NCBI GenBank assembly: GCA_030323885.1
Contig: CM059193.1
Span: forward strand, 56,014,749-56,078,748
DNA: 64,000 nt
Source: Branchipolynoe longqiensis
Lineage: Eukaryota > Annelida > Polychaeta > Phyllodocida > Polynoidae
Direction: 5' to 3'
The notes under the pieces were generated by a model. The model was given only the letters and a program-made list of their open reading frames with translations, did not search any database and had not been told where the DNA came from. Each line of letters starts with the position of its first letter. Position 1 is the stretch's first letter. The translations under genes and the position numbers were made by a program. Shown here in pieces: positions 51,239 through 61,920 of the stretch.

Positions 51239-51420
51239 CTATAGAGGGGGCGTAATGACATCACGAGACAACTTCTGGTGGTCCTATTGGATTACATATG
51301 AAAGGCTTGCAACTGTTTACATGGTGTTTATTTACCGAATTGTTGGTTTATTTGTCACTGTTTTGAGCAGTTTTACCTCAGAAGTTCAGGGAAAAGGGTG
51401 TTTTTAATGGAGGGGAAGTA
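51239..51420. mobile_element. MITE-M copy 2, truncated
   Basis: Starts TATAGAGGGGGCGTAATGAC; AAAGGCTTGCAACTGTTTAC and TTTGTCACTGTTTTGAGCAG are inverse to the copy at 13439-13764. Confidence 0.8.
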
Positions 51421-51500
51421 TTTTTTAAATCATGTAGCCTCTCATCTTTGCTAAAGTGGTGGCCAGGGTTCGAACCCATGACCCTCCTCGGACTATGTAG

Positions 51501-51665
51501 GCACTACTAAGACAGACCAGAAGCCAGATCAAAGCCCATGAAAGGAGCACACTGGAAATGGCCGTCAAGGCACGGAATGCGCAAACGGCGAAAGAAAGAC
51601 AAATCCCTGACCTAAAAACGTACAAAAAATATCTGTGCAAAATAAAAACTGGGAACCCCAACTGA
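51501..51665 (+). pseudogene. LINE-I ORF C-terminus fragment
   Basis: Open for 54 codons to TGA at 51663: LLRQTRSQIKAHERSTLEMA, VKARNAQTAKERQIPDLKTY, KKYLCKIKTGNPN. The degraded C-terminus of the LINE at 24970-25090 has a matching order (LAMTAHAWN ... LDHYKIFLKK), which supports a shared LINE type. An in-frame stop precedes it. Confidence 0.6.
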
Positions 51666-52175
51666 ACTGCACCACAAGGGGGAAGGTGATATGTAACGGC
51701 CCACCAACTGGACAGCCCAGGGCGGGATAACCGGAAATATAAAAGCCAGATAACATATCCAACAGCAATATAAATCAAATCAATTTCAAACAAACATAAC
51801 TCAACCACCTATTACGTACAAGCCTGTGGACATGTAAATAAAATAGGCTAATATAGAATTAAGTAGAAAAAAGCGGAAAACTCTTCCCAAGAAAACCCCA
51901 AAACACTAACATAGAACCTTAAGAAAACAACTAACATAGTAATAAGAATAGAACAAAAATACAATGCCAAGAGGGCCCAACAAAACTAACATAGACTACT
52001 AACCGTACCAACAGACTATCTATCTGCTACTGAAATGCAGACAATCAAATAACTTATCAGCAGCTACTGTTTGGTAAGACAACACCAACACTACAGCTGG
52101 CCAGCATTGAAAACAAGCCTGGGTACCCGGGCTTACATGCTATGGACAGAATAAATACAGCCTCAATAAAAAAAA
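51666..52175 (+). mobile_element. LINE-I 3'UTR and terminus
   Basis: A-rich; contains ACGTACAAGCCTGTGGACAT, CTATCTGCTACTGAAATGCA, GCCAGCATTGAAAACAAGCC and ends ATAAATACAGCCTCAATAAA. Copies of this region occur at 36898 and 39198. Confidence 0.8.
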
Positions 52176-52403
52176 GAAATCAAAAAAAAATAATCAACTA
52201 ACGTGGGGGAAAAAACCCATTTAAAAACCCCAACCAAAAAACAACTTAATATTTATCTAACGAACACTTTATCACCCTCTTGGAGTCCCTCGGTTACCAA
52301 AGCCCATATCGTTCAATAACCGCATAATATTGCCCTTCGCTTCTTGTCGCTTTATGGCACGAATGAATGCCTTGAATCCGGGCGTGGGATGTGGCAGTAT
52401 ATT
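52176..52403. other. No gene seen
   Basis: A-rich start then unique-looking sequence. Confidence 0.45.
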
Positions 52404-52685
52404 GTTTGGGGGGGGGGGGGGGGGGGAGGGGGGGGGCGTGAGAGGTGGGAGGTGTGAGCAGGGGAGGGGAGATGGAGAGAGGAGAGGGGGAGGAGCGATG
52501 GGGAGGGAGAGGAGGGGAGGGAAGAGAAGGGGAGAGATGGGAGGGAAGAGAAGGGGAGAGATGGGAAGAGGAGAGGAGAATGGTGGAAGGAGAGGAGAGG
52601 GGGGAGAAAGGGGGGGGGGGGCTGGAGAGAGGGGAGGGGAGTGGGGCGGTGGAGAGGGAGGGGAAGGGGATGGTGGAATGATGGC
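52404..52685. repeat. Purine-only GGAGAG/GGGG stretch
   Basis: G runs then GAGAGGGGAGGAG-type DNA with GAAGAGAAGGGGAGAGATGG repeated twice. Triplex-prone composition. Confidence 0.9.
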
Positions 52686-53060
52686 TGCTAGGATGTAGGT
52701 GCAGTTTTAATGCATACCCACCCACCACCCCCGGTAGGGGGAGACGGTTACCCTGGCGACCGAATTGCCGCGTGGCCGATATTATTCCTGCCGGAGACCT
52801 CTCGGTAATTGAGGATTGGCGAGATATGGTCGAGGTTACGACCTCTCCTCCAATCAGCTAACGGGAAACTCCTCACTTCTGGGCCCAGCGTCACTAGCGA
52901 GACGCCAGTTCCCTAACAAGGCACTCGCTTCACTAAAACATCATTTGCATTAGGCTGTGATTTACATTTTTTCATTCGTTAAAAAAAAGCAAAAGTCCGA
53001 TACGAGTCTACTCTCCTCACTCGTCTCCTCTCCCCTGCTCTCCTTTGGTCCACTCCTAAG
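52686..53060. other. No gene; moderately CpG-rich
   Basis: Unique-looking (GACGGTTACCCTGGCGACCG, AGCGTCACTAGCGAGACGCC). No coding frame. Confidence 0.5.
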
Positions 53061-53157
53061 TATCTATATATCTATCTATCCATCTATCTATCCATCTATC
53101 TATAGATTTATAGATCTATATATATATGTCTATCTATATATGTCTATCTATATATAT
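53061..53157. repeat. TATC/TATA microsatellite
   Basis: ATCTATCTATCCATCTATCT and TATATATATAGG runs. Confidence 0.9.
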
Positions 53158-53960
53158 AGGCGTGGGTAGTGTGTTGATATCAGGGAGCCTAGGTGGTGTA
53201 ATGGTTAGCACACTGGCCCGGAATGCAAAGAGATGGGGGTTCGCATCCCGCTCTAGGTGCAATATTTCCCATTTTCATCACCCGCCACGACACTGGTTGC
53301 TGTGACCATAATCCTATACAAGCTATGCGCTGTGTAGTTGTTGAACATACCCTCTGTATGTATGGGTAAGTGCATTGCCTGTATGTATGTAATTGTAAGC
53401 ATTACAAGACTTACAATTCCAGGGGGATGAGTGTAGTGGTCTGCACTGACCTCTCAGGCAAGGAGCCGCATAGATAGGTAGGCATGGGTAGTGTGTTGAT
53501 ATCATGGAGCCTAGGTGGTGTAATGGTTAACACACTGGCCCGGAATGCAAAGAGATGTGGGTTCCAGTCCCGCTCTAGGCACAATATTTCCCATTTTCAT
53601 CACCCCCATGACACTGGTTTCCGTGACCAGGATCCTGTACAAGCCACACGCTGTATGGTTGTTGAACCCACCCTGTGTATGTATGTGTAAGTGCATTGCC
53701 TGTATGTATGTAATTGTAAGCATTAAATCCCCATTTAAAAGACTTACAATTCCAGGAGGATGAGTGTAGTAGGCTGCACTGACCTCTCAGGCAAGTAACC
53801 ACATAGACAAGTAGGCGCAGGTAGTGTGTTGATAACAGGGAGCCTAGGTGGTGTAATGGTTAGCACACTGGCCTGGAATGCAAAGAGATGTGGGCTCGAG
53901 TCCCACTCTAAGTGCAATATTTCCCATTTTCATCACCCCCACAACATATCTATCTATCGT
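53158..53960 (+). repeat. ~325-bp tandem array containing SINE-F, 2.5 copies
   Basis: GAGCCTAGGTGGTG recurs at 53185, 53507 and 53840 (spacing 322 and 333). Each unit holds a tRNA-Glu/Gly-like head (GGTGTAATGGTTAGCACACT, GTGGGTTCGAGTCCCG), the SINE-F body, and a GTATGTATGTAATTGTAAGC segment. The same unit in opposite orientation is tandem at 57395-57905. Confidence 0.9.
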
Positions 53961-54094
53961 TCTCCAATATGCAGTTTTGCAAAGCAGCTCAATGCTCTGG
54001 AACTCGTAACCTATGACTCCTACATGTTCAAATGTTTACTAATGTTATCTGAGATCTGTGTTGATTGGATGGCTTTGCATATCGTGACAGATTT
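53961..54094. other. No gene seen
   Basis: Unique-looking sequence. Confidence 0.4.
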
Positions 54095-54190
54095 CCACCA
54101 GCAACCCGCCCTCTGACGGTAAGGAACTAATGTTGTGTGTAGCAGCTGATTACCCATGCTCTGTGGAAATTGTCTATTGGGAATTTAGTT
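54095..54190 (+). repeat. Single monomer of the 105-bp repeat
   Basis: CGCCCTCTGACGG and GGAACTAATGTTGTGTGTAG, then GCTCTGTGGAAATTG, parallel to 28021-28125. Confidence 0.75.
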
Positions 54191-54284
54191 TCTTGACTGG
54201 GGGTGTTATCAAACAATTTGAGTAGGAAGTTTGTACTGCTAAAAAGATTTTTGTTTAAAACCTATCACCAACTGTCTTTCTCTC

Positions 54285-54420
54285 CTCCCTCCGCCTCTCC
54301 TCCCCCCGTCCCGTCCCGTCCCCTCCCGTCCCCTCCCGTCCCCTCCCCTCCCCTCCCCTCCCCTCCCCTCCCCCTTTCCCCCTCCCGCTCCTCCGCTCTG
54401 CCCCGCCCCTCCCTTCCCCA
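54285..54420. repeat. CCCGT/CCCCT pyrimidine repeat
   Basis: CCCGTCCCGTCCCCTCCCGT and (CCCCT)n. Confidence 0.9.
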
Positions 54421-54536
54421 GGCAATATCACAGCAGAATGAAGTCAGAACACGGAGCATATTAGGTATTAGAGTAACAAGGAGCCTGTGCTACTCTGCTT
54501 GGAGAGTAAGTAGTTCTGGTCTCCAGTAGCCGTGGC

Positions 54537-54597
54537 ACCTCTCCATTCTCCATTCTCCATTCTCCATTCTCCAATCTCCAGTCTCCAGTCTCCAGTG
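54537..54597. repeat. CTCCATT octamer-like repeat
   Basis: TCTCCATTCTCCATTCTCCA then CTCCAGTCTCCAGT. Confidence 0.88.
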
Positions 54598-54734
54598 ACG
54601 TCACGGCGTCGCCGAATGCTGGTGTCATCTGGTGGCTGGCGGCGGTATCAACCGTCACATTAAAATGGCGCCCACCCGGCCGCCTGAGACGCGGCTGGCC
54701 GGCTTTGATGTTATAATTAAATGGAGACGGTACC

Positions 54735-56850
54735 GGGCGTCCATGGAAACGCCATTTCACTGTGTCCATGGAAACGTTATTTCCGTGCGAGAGGACAACT
54801 GGTGCAAAGGGGGCAGGGGGTGGGGGAGGGGATAACCATCAGCCTGAAAGCTATTGCTGTAGGCAAGCACGGGCAAGACATTGTAGGCAAGGTGTTGTAG
54901 GCAATCGCGCAGGCAAGAATGGGCAAAATGTTGTAGGCAAGCGCACAGGCAAGCCAACAGACAAACATCAGCATTGCTGAAGGCAAGCATAGGCAATGCA
55001 TTGTAGGCAAGCCGAAAGAAAACGTCAATTTACTGTTTCCATAGAAACATTATTTCCGTGCGATTGAACAACTGGTGCAAAGAGGGGAATAAACATCAGC
55101 CTGAAAGATATTGCTGTAGGCAAGCACGGGCAAGACATTGTAGGCAAGGTGTTGTAGGCAATCGCGCAGGCAAGCCAACCGACAAATGCCACTTCACTGT
55201 GGCTATGGATATGTTATTTCCATGCGAGCAGACAACTGGTGCGAAGGGGTGGCAAGAAGAAAAAATCAACCCAGCCAGAAAGCTATTGCTGTAGGCAAGT
55301 GCTGGCAAGGCATTGTAGGCAAGCATGTGGTTCAGCCAAAAGAACGGTGTCTATGGAAATATTATTTTCGTGCGAGTGGACAACTGGTGTGAGGGGGGCG
55401 GGGAGATGGGGGGAAATAAGCATGAGCCTGAAAGCTATTGCTGTAGGCAAGCACAGGCAAGCATGCAGGCAAGCCGAAAGACAAACGCCATTTCACTGTG
55501 TCTATTGAAATGTTATTTCCGTGCGAGTGGACAACTGGTGCGAGGGGTGGGGAGATGGGGGGAAATAAACATCAGCCTGAAAGCTATTGCTGTAGGCAAG
55601 CACAGGAAAGGCATTGTAGGTTTAACCGTCGGGCTATTATGTTAATACGTGTTAATATAAATAATTGTTTCCATGTGAATGACTTGTGCCTCCTGCTGCC
55701 GGTTGTCTGTCATCCTGCCAGCCTGACCCTTGACTAGCAATGTCCGAGGTGGAGAGTTCGACTCCTGACAGACCATGGGCAGAAGGCCCTTAATTAAATA
55801 AGATTATAGAGCAATCCAAATAGCAATCTGAAGTTGACCATAGCGGTTAATAATATAAGTCTGGAGGACAGTAAAGAATGCAAGGAACGTTCATGTCACT
55901 TCTTAGGAGCTCACCATTTTATTCTTACCTCTTACTAACAGAATGAATTTATCAATATAACTTATGTTATTATTTAAATATAGTTCAACAGTGGAATGTA
56001 TGTTATAAGTCAAATCCCCTCCCATATAATTAAGTTAAATAAGTTTGGAATTTCCATAATAAAGGCCTAAATCTCGGCTAAAACATCGGAGCGTGCAAAA
56101 ACACGTCCGATGGGTCTGGGTCCGAACGCCCGACCTTCTATCGTTGCTAGGATAGTCACAATCGACGTATCCAAGCAACGCTTTACAGCAGGGAACCCTG
56201 CCTCGCAAAATGCGCGCCCGTGCAAAATGCGCGCCCGCGCAAAATGAGGTTGAGTAGTCCCGCCCACTTCATAGGCAAGCATGCAGGCAAGTCAAAAGAC
56301 AAACGCTATTTCACTGTGTTCATGGAAATGTTATTTCAGTGCGACTGGACAAGTGGTGCGAAAGGGCAGCGGAGGGAGGAACAACCCTGCCTGAAAGCTA
56401 TTGCTGTCGGCAAGCATAGGCAAGCATAGGCAAGGTGTTGCAGGCAAGCACACAGGCAATACAAAAGACATGCTATTTCACTGTGTTTGTGGAAATGTTA
56501 TTTCCATGCTAGCAGACACCTGGTGCGGAGGGTGGCAAGAAGAACAAATCATCCCAGCCAGAAAGCTATTGCTGTAGGCAAGTGTTGGCAAGGCGTTGTA
56601 GGCAAGCATGCAGGCAAGCCAAAAGAAAACGTCATTTCACTGTATCCATGGAAATGTTATTTCCATGCGAGTGGACAACTGGTGCGAGGGGCCGGGACTG
56701 GGGATGGGGAAATAAACTTTGTCTATTGCTGAAGGCAAGTGTAGGCAATATATTGTAGGCAAGTGCGTAGGCAAGCAGAAAGAAAACGCCAATTTACTGT
56801 GTCTATAGGAACGTTATTTCCGTGTGAGCGGACAACTGGTGCAAAGGGGC
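54735..56850. repeat. 150-175-bp tandem array with GTAGGCAAGC subrepeats
   Basis: ATTGCTGTAGGCAAGC occurs near 54853, 55110, 55285, 55437, 55586, 56400, 56568 and 56724. Units also share CATGGAAACGTTATTTCCGT and GACAACTGGTGCRA. A non-array block at about 55625-56270 (ACCGTCGGGCTATTATG ... GTCCCGCCCACTTC) interrupts and has no gene. Confidence 0.9.
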
Positions 56851-56975
56851 CCTGACTTCCGAGTGGTGCATCACTATAAAGTCGCCATGAGCTCGCACTG
56901 TCACAAGTTGGTACCCATCCTGATATGACCTTAGATGTTGCCAGGACGTAATACTCCAATAATTAACCAACGTTG
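56851..56975 (+). mobile_element. SINE-A 3' fragment
   Basis: CATCACTATAAAGTCGCCAT to GACGTAATACTCCAATAATT. Confidence 0.83.
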
Positions 56976-57159
56976 CGCAAACAGGCTCCAGGGTCAGTTT
57001 TAACAAGCCATGGATGGCCATTAAGGTCGCACAGAGCAATATTTGGAAACGGACCTCATTTGTTGTTTGCTCTTTACATGTTGTTCCCCTGAGAATAGCC
57101 TATTTATTTTTTAGTAAAACCTAACGCCAGGTGCTGACTAATCTATTCCTTCTGTATTT

Positions 57160-57394
57160 CATAACGTTGTTGTTAATAATGTATGCTTGTTGTTGCTATG
57201 AAAGTAGCTGATGAATTATTAGTAAACAGTCCGGCCATCCCCCCTCACCCCCCAGTGACAATTGGTATTTACTATTCTTATATTATTTATTTTTGGTGGT
57301 ATGTCTTTTTTTTTTGCGGGGGGGGGGGTATTATTACGATGAAAATAGCTGATGAATTGTTAGTAAAAAAATCCCGAATCTCTTGACACTGGGT
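57160..57394 (+). repeat. Diffuse repeat with AAATAGCTGATGAATTRTTA
   Basis: AGCTGATGAATTATTAGTAA (57207) and the later AATAGCTGATGAATTGTTAG, with related copies after 57905 (AATAGCTGGTGAATTTTTAG). The SINE-F pair at 57395-57905 appears inserted in it. Confidence 0.65.
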
Positions 57395-57905
57395 ACTTAC
57401 TGTCGTGGGGATGATGAAAATGGGAAATATTGCGCCGAGAGCAGGACTCAAACCCACATCTCTTTGCATTCCGGGCCAGGGTGCTAACCATTACACCACC
57501 TAGGCTCCCTGATGTCAGCACACTACCCACACCTACCTGTGTATGCGGCTACTTGCCCGAGAGGTCAGTGTAGACTACTACACTCGTCCCCTGGAATTGT
57601 AAGTCTTTTTATGCTTACAATTACATACAAACAAGCAACGCACTTACATATACATACACAGGGTAGGTTCAACAACTATACAGTACGTAGCATGTATAGG
57701 ATCATGGTCACGGCAGCCAGTGTCATGGGGGTGATGAAAATGGGAAATATTGCGCCTAGAGCAGGACTCAAACCCACATCTCTTTGCATTCCGGGCCAGT
57801 GTGCTAACCATTGCACCACCTAGACTCCCTGATATCACCACACTACCCATGCCTACCTGTCTATGCGGCTACTTGCCCGAGAGGTCAGTGCAGACTACTA
57901 CATTG
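57395..57905 (-). repeat. SINE-F-containing ~322-bp unit, two tandem copies, reverse
   Basis: GATGAAAATGGGAAATATTG at 57411 and 57733 (spacing 322); heads with TAACCATTACACCACCTAGG and TAACCATTGCACCACCTAGA. Same unit and period as 53158-53960. Confidence 0.88.
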
Positions 57906-58110
57906 CTATTCTTATGTAATTAAATTTGTTGATATTTATTCTTTTTTCTTGGTATTATTACTATTAAAAAAATAGCTGGTGAATTTTTAGTATAAAAACG
58001 AATCTCCTGACACTATTCTTATATAATTAATTTTCTTGACATGTATTCTTTATTTTTTGTATAATTACTATGAAAATAGCTGGTGAATTATTCCTCTTTT
58101 TTTGTTTATT
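57906..58110 (+). repeat. Continuation of the AAATAGCTGRTGAATT repeat
   Basis: Two further copies (57972, 58073) with ATTCTTATRTAATTAA and TCTCCTGACACTATTC. Confidence 0.65.
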
Positions 58111-58440
58111 TTTGTTAATATGTGTTGGTGTTTTTTTTTTTTCATGTATTTTTTTTATGTCGCGTCTCCAGCCCCCTCACCAAGCCCCTCTTTGCGCGCA
58201 GGGGCCCGCCTCATGGCAGGCATGATTCCGATGGTTTCCTCCAGCGTATTTTAACTCTACCTCCATGGCGCGACACACTCTCCAAGCGCATGCGCAGTGC
58301 GCAGCAGTGCAGCTAGGGTATATAATGCGTGGTGGTGACTGACCCGAGTTGCCATGCTAACACAGGGTTGCTAACCTTTACAGTTTGAACTTTCGCCGTG
58401 AGGTGTATGATTTTTTGTTATGTCTCCATCATCATCTGAT
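58111..58440. other. No gene seen
   Basis: T-rich then unique-looking sequence with GCGCATGCGCAGTGCGCAGC. Confidence 0.45.
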
Positions 58441-58454
58441 GCCAATCTTTCGTT

Positions 58455-59206
58455 TTTGTCATTTTCCAAAATTATATCAATCTGATTGACTATCATGTCC
58501 AGAATGTCTCGAGTGATAGAAGTCAGGCGGTTCAAATTGATGGGTGTGTTTCCAAGATTATGTGGTTGCTTTGGGGTGTCCCACAGGGGTCGGTATTGGG
58601 TCCACTTGCGTTCTCAATGTACTCAGGACCTATTTGTGACATTGCACACAAGCATGGTATCAAAATACACACATATGCGGATGACACACAGTTGTATTTG
58701 TCATTTGATGTATCTGATGACATGTCTGAATGCCTGAAGATAATGGAGAAATGTGTTGGTGAAATTAGGGAGTGGATGAGGAAAAATATGCTCAAACTCA
58801 ATGATGAGAAAACTGAGGTTTTAGTCATCTCCACTCCCTGTTTCACTGATAGGCTACATGAAACCCATCTCAGAATTGGTGATGCTAGTGTTCAAGCTAG
58901 TGAGTCAGCCCATAACCTTGGTGTGATCTTTGACAATACTCTTGATATGTCTAATCACATGAAGACTGTGTGTAGGGCATCATTTATGCAACTGAGACAT
59001 CTCAGATCCATCAAGTATGCCCTGACATGTGACTCGTTAGAGAAGGTTACTCATGCTTTCATTGGTTCACGCCTGGATTATTGTAATGCTCTCTTCTATG
59101 GTCTGCCGCTGTCAAGTATCTCAAAACTGCAACGTATACAGAATGCGGCTGCCAGGTTGTTGACGGGTACAAAGAAATTCGATCACATCACTCCTGTGCT
59201 GAATCA
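58455..59206 (+). pseudogene. L2-like LINE ORF2, RT part, 5'-truncated
   Basis: Open for about 250 codons: VQNVSSDRSQAVQIDG, GVPQGSVLGPLAFSMYSGPI, then the catalytic YADD (58674-58685; HTYADDTQLYLSF), the RKNMLKLNDEKTEVLVI thumb-side motif, and RLDYCNALFYGLP / LQRIQNAAARLLT. These are classic words of the L2/CR1 group. The first catalytic Asp region is missing (5' truncation). A one-base shift near 59205 moves the reading to the next frame. It is the best preserved retrotransposon piece in the window and may be relatively young. Confidence 0.93.
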
Positions 59207-59521
59207 TTACACTGGCATCCGGTGGAGAAGAGAATTGATCTCAAGGTGCTGCTTCTTGTATATCATGCCTTGCATGATCAGGCTCCAGAATATATGAGAG
59301 ATATGCTCCAGGAGAGAACAAATGTTCAAAAGCTGCGCTCCACAGTCTCCAGCCAGTTAGCAGTTCCTCGGAGCAGACTCAAAGGCTTTGGGGATCGTGC
59401 TTTTAGTATTGCTGCCCCGAGACTGTGGAATGCTCTGCCAGGATATATCACAGATTGTAAATCTGTTGGTCCTTTTAAAAAAGGTCTTAAGATACATTTG
59501 TTTAAATTTGCTTTTAACTAG
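59207..59521 (+). pseudogene. L2-like LINE ORF2, C-terminus after a frameshift
   Basis: Reads LHWHPVEKRIDLKVLLLVYH ... AAPRLWNALPGYITDCKSVG, PFKKGLKIHLFKFAFN-stop. 'PRLWNALP....S...FK..LK..LF' is the hallmark C-terminus of L2-like elements. No further stop is present to 59521. Confidence 0.93.
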
Positions 59522-59603
59522 GTGACATTTATTTTTCTGTATATTTGTTTGTTATGTAAAGTGCCTGAGAACGCCTTGCTGGATCGGGCGCTATATAAAT
59601 GTT

Positions 59604-59655
<52 letters not shown>

Positions 59656-59656
59656 T
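59522..59656 (+). mobile_element. L2-like 3' end and (ATTT)n tail
   Basis: GCCTGAGAACGCCTTGCTGG and GGGCGCTATATAAATGTTTT, then (ATTT)n at 59603-59655. The GCGCTATATAAAT end is typical of L2-like 3' termini. Confidence 0.9.
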
Positions 59657-59827
59657 GCACCACAAAGCATCTAAGATTTAAAAATTGTTCCAATGGAGTA
59701 CCCCAAGACCCCCAAATATAACATCCCTTAAGATCTTCGATTTTTTTATTTTCCAATGTTGGCAACCCTGCCAAAGATCAGCAAATTAGGTGCAGTTGGT
59801 GAATTGGTGCGTAAGGTGTAGCATTGC
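59657..59827. other. No gene seen
   Basis: Unique-looking sequence. Confidence 0.45.
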
Positions 59828-60163
59828 TTGGATGGTTGTTTTACAGCCTGGCAATATCTAAGGTCATATCAGGACGGGTACTGACTTGTGACGGTGCACA
59901 CTCATGATGATGCATGGCATCTTTATAGTGCTGCTCCACTGGGAGTGGGAGAACAGGCCACTAGCACCATGCCATGATATCCCACTCAGTCACATTATCA
60001 TGACATTGAGCCAACCAGTCCTTGCCCTATCCTAATAATGCTGAGTGCCAGGCTAGGAAGTGACAAGTATCAACTTTTAAGTCATTGGTTTGGCTCGACT
60101 GGAAACTGAACTCCCGACATTCTACACATGAGGCCTGCACTCTACTTATTCGGGCACCGTGTC
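59828..60163 (-). mobile_element. SINE-A, reverse, full length
   Basis: TGGTTGTTTTACAGCCTGGC tail, full body with small insertions (GATGATGCATGG; GGAGTGGGAGAACA), head diverged (GCACCGTGTCTGGTG). Confidence 0.88.
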
Positions 60164-60385
60164 TGGTGTTCTAGTAGCTTGTACAGGATCCTCGTTATGT
60201 CACTAGTGTTGTGGGGGTAATGAAAATGAGAAATATTGGGCCTAGACCAGGATTTGAGTCCACACATCTTGCCATTCCAGAGCTAGTATACTAGCCATTA
60301 CACTACCTAGGCTCTCTGATGCAATCACCCTATCCACACCTGTGTATTTGGCTCCTTGCCTGAAATGTCAGTGCAGACATTTTCG
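60164..60385 (-). mobile_element. SINE-F, reverse
   Basis: GGGGTAATGAAAATGAGAAA, TAGCCATTACACTACCTAGG (A-box side inverse) and TGGCTCCTTGCCTGAAATGT, then CAGTGCAGACATT. Confidence 0.85.
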
Positions 60386-60445
60386 GACGTATGTAACAAG
60401 ACCAGATATATCATTGGATCATATGAAGATTTTACAATGGTCAAA

Positions 60446-60555
60446 CCAGACGGGGTGGCCGAATGAGTAGAGCGTCCGTCTCCTGTTTTGGGGTATCGGG
60501 AGATCCGAACCCATGAGTTTGTGGATTCGAATCCAGTCGAGTCAAACCAACGAGC
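60446..60555 (+). mobile_element. SINE-A head fragment
   Basis: CCAGACGGGGTGGCCGAATG, B-box GGATTCGAATCC, then GAGTCAAACCAACGAG. The body is missing. Confidence 0.83.
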
Positions 60556-60939
60556 TTGGAATTATATCAATATCTCGGGCGACGGAGTTGGGGACCATTG
60601 TTATGTAATAGCGACGCAATGTGTGACATGAATGCTATGTGGAAATGTTATGGCACACAGTGACCGTAATTGCGATATGATGTCCAGATATGAAGATGCT
60701 GTTACTAATTACAGAAATGTTCCCTCCATGCACCAGGAAGAGTGCAAATGGAGCGGGAACATATATTAATGTTTATTATAACTGTATGACGAATACTTGT
60801 TACCACATGACCGCTGGGTAAGCACACCCATCCATTCTGCATACATTATGGACACGCACTGGGGTTGAGTGACAGGGTACTGCCCCTCCCAGGCTGCAGG
60901 GGGTGTCTGATTGGCTGGCTGTGTGAGCCCAGTCACCTT
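60556..60939. other. No gene seen
   Basis: Unique-looking sequence. Confidence 0.45.
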
Positions 60940-60941
60940 AT

Positions 60942-61920
60942 AGACCTATTTCATATGACGTCAGCATAGGTATCTAGGTCAGTGCGCGCGCCTTTTGGCT
61001 GCAGGACAACGCAGTGTCACACTGCAAACTCAATGGCTATGAGCAATCTTCATACAGAAAAAGTGAAATATCTCTAAAACCACACCACCTAGAAGCAACC
61101 CGTTTGGAACTCATATAGAAAACATATTCAATGAATAGATTATATTAAATTTTTATAAGGTTAGGCTTCTGCATTTCTATAAATTTTGAATAAAACTAAT
61201 GTTTTGCACTGCGCGTACCGGCAAACTCAATGCATTGTCAATGGTCGTGAGCAATCTTCATACAGAAAAAGTGAAATATCTCTACAACCACACCACCTAG
61301 AAACAAATCCCTTGGTATACATATAGAAAACATGTTTACCAAAAAGATTATATTAAATTGATAAGGTTAGGGTTCTGGATTTCTATTAATTTTGAATAAA
61401 ACTAATGTTTTGCACTGCGCGTACTGGCAAACTCAAGGCATTGTCAATGGTCGTGAGCAATCTTCATACAGAAAAAGTGAAATATCTCTAAAACCACACC
61501 ACCTAGAAGCAACCCGCTTGGAACACATATAGAAAACATATTCAACGAATAGATTATATTAAATTTATAAGGTTAGGGTTCTGCATTTCTATTAATTTTG
61601 AATAAAATAGACGTTTTGCACTGCGCGTATCGGCAAACTCAATGCATTGTCAATGGTCGTGAGCAATCTTCATACAGAAAAAGTGAAATATCTCTAAAAC
61701 TACACCACCTAGAAGCAACCCGCTTGGAAGACATACAGAAAACATATTCAACAAATAGATTATATTAAATTTAAAAGGTTAGGGTTCTGCATTTCTATGA
61801 ATTTTGAATAAAATAAACGTTCTGCACTGCGTGTACCGGCAAACTCATGGCAGTGTGGCTTCATTCTGCAGCCAAGCTGTGCGCGCATACACAATGTTTA
61901 TAAACATTGAAAGGGGTCTA
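60942..61920. mobile_element. TIR-bounded element filled by a ~206-bp satellite
   Basis: TAGACCTATTTCATATGACG ... CGCGCGCCTTTTGGCTGCAG (left) is inverted and diverged in TCTGCAGCCAAGCTGTGCGC ... GAAAGGGGTCTA (right). TA on both sides (60940-60941, 61921-61922) fits a TA duplication. The interior is about four units of ~206 bp: GAGCAATCTTCATACAGAAA at 61041, 61249, 61455 and 61661. No coding frame. Confidence 0.78.

Noticed and set aside
51425..51808. 127-codon minus-strand gene
   Set aside because: It is antisense to the LINE-I C-terminus and 3'UTR, with no motif of its own.
52330..52728. Gly/Arg/Glu-rich and Pro/Ser-rich frames
   Set aside because: Low-complexity purine tract.
53185..53260. 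Functional tRNA-Glu/Gly gene
   Set aside because: tRNA-like head repeated in tandem within a SINE-F composite; acceptor stem not closed.
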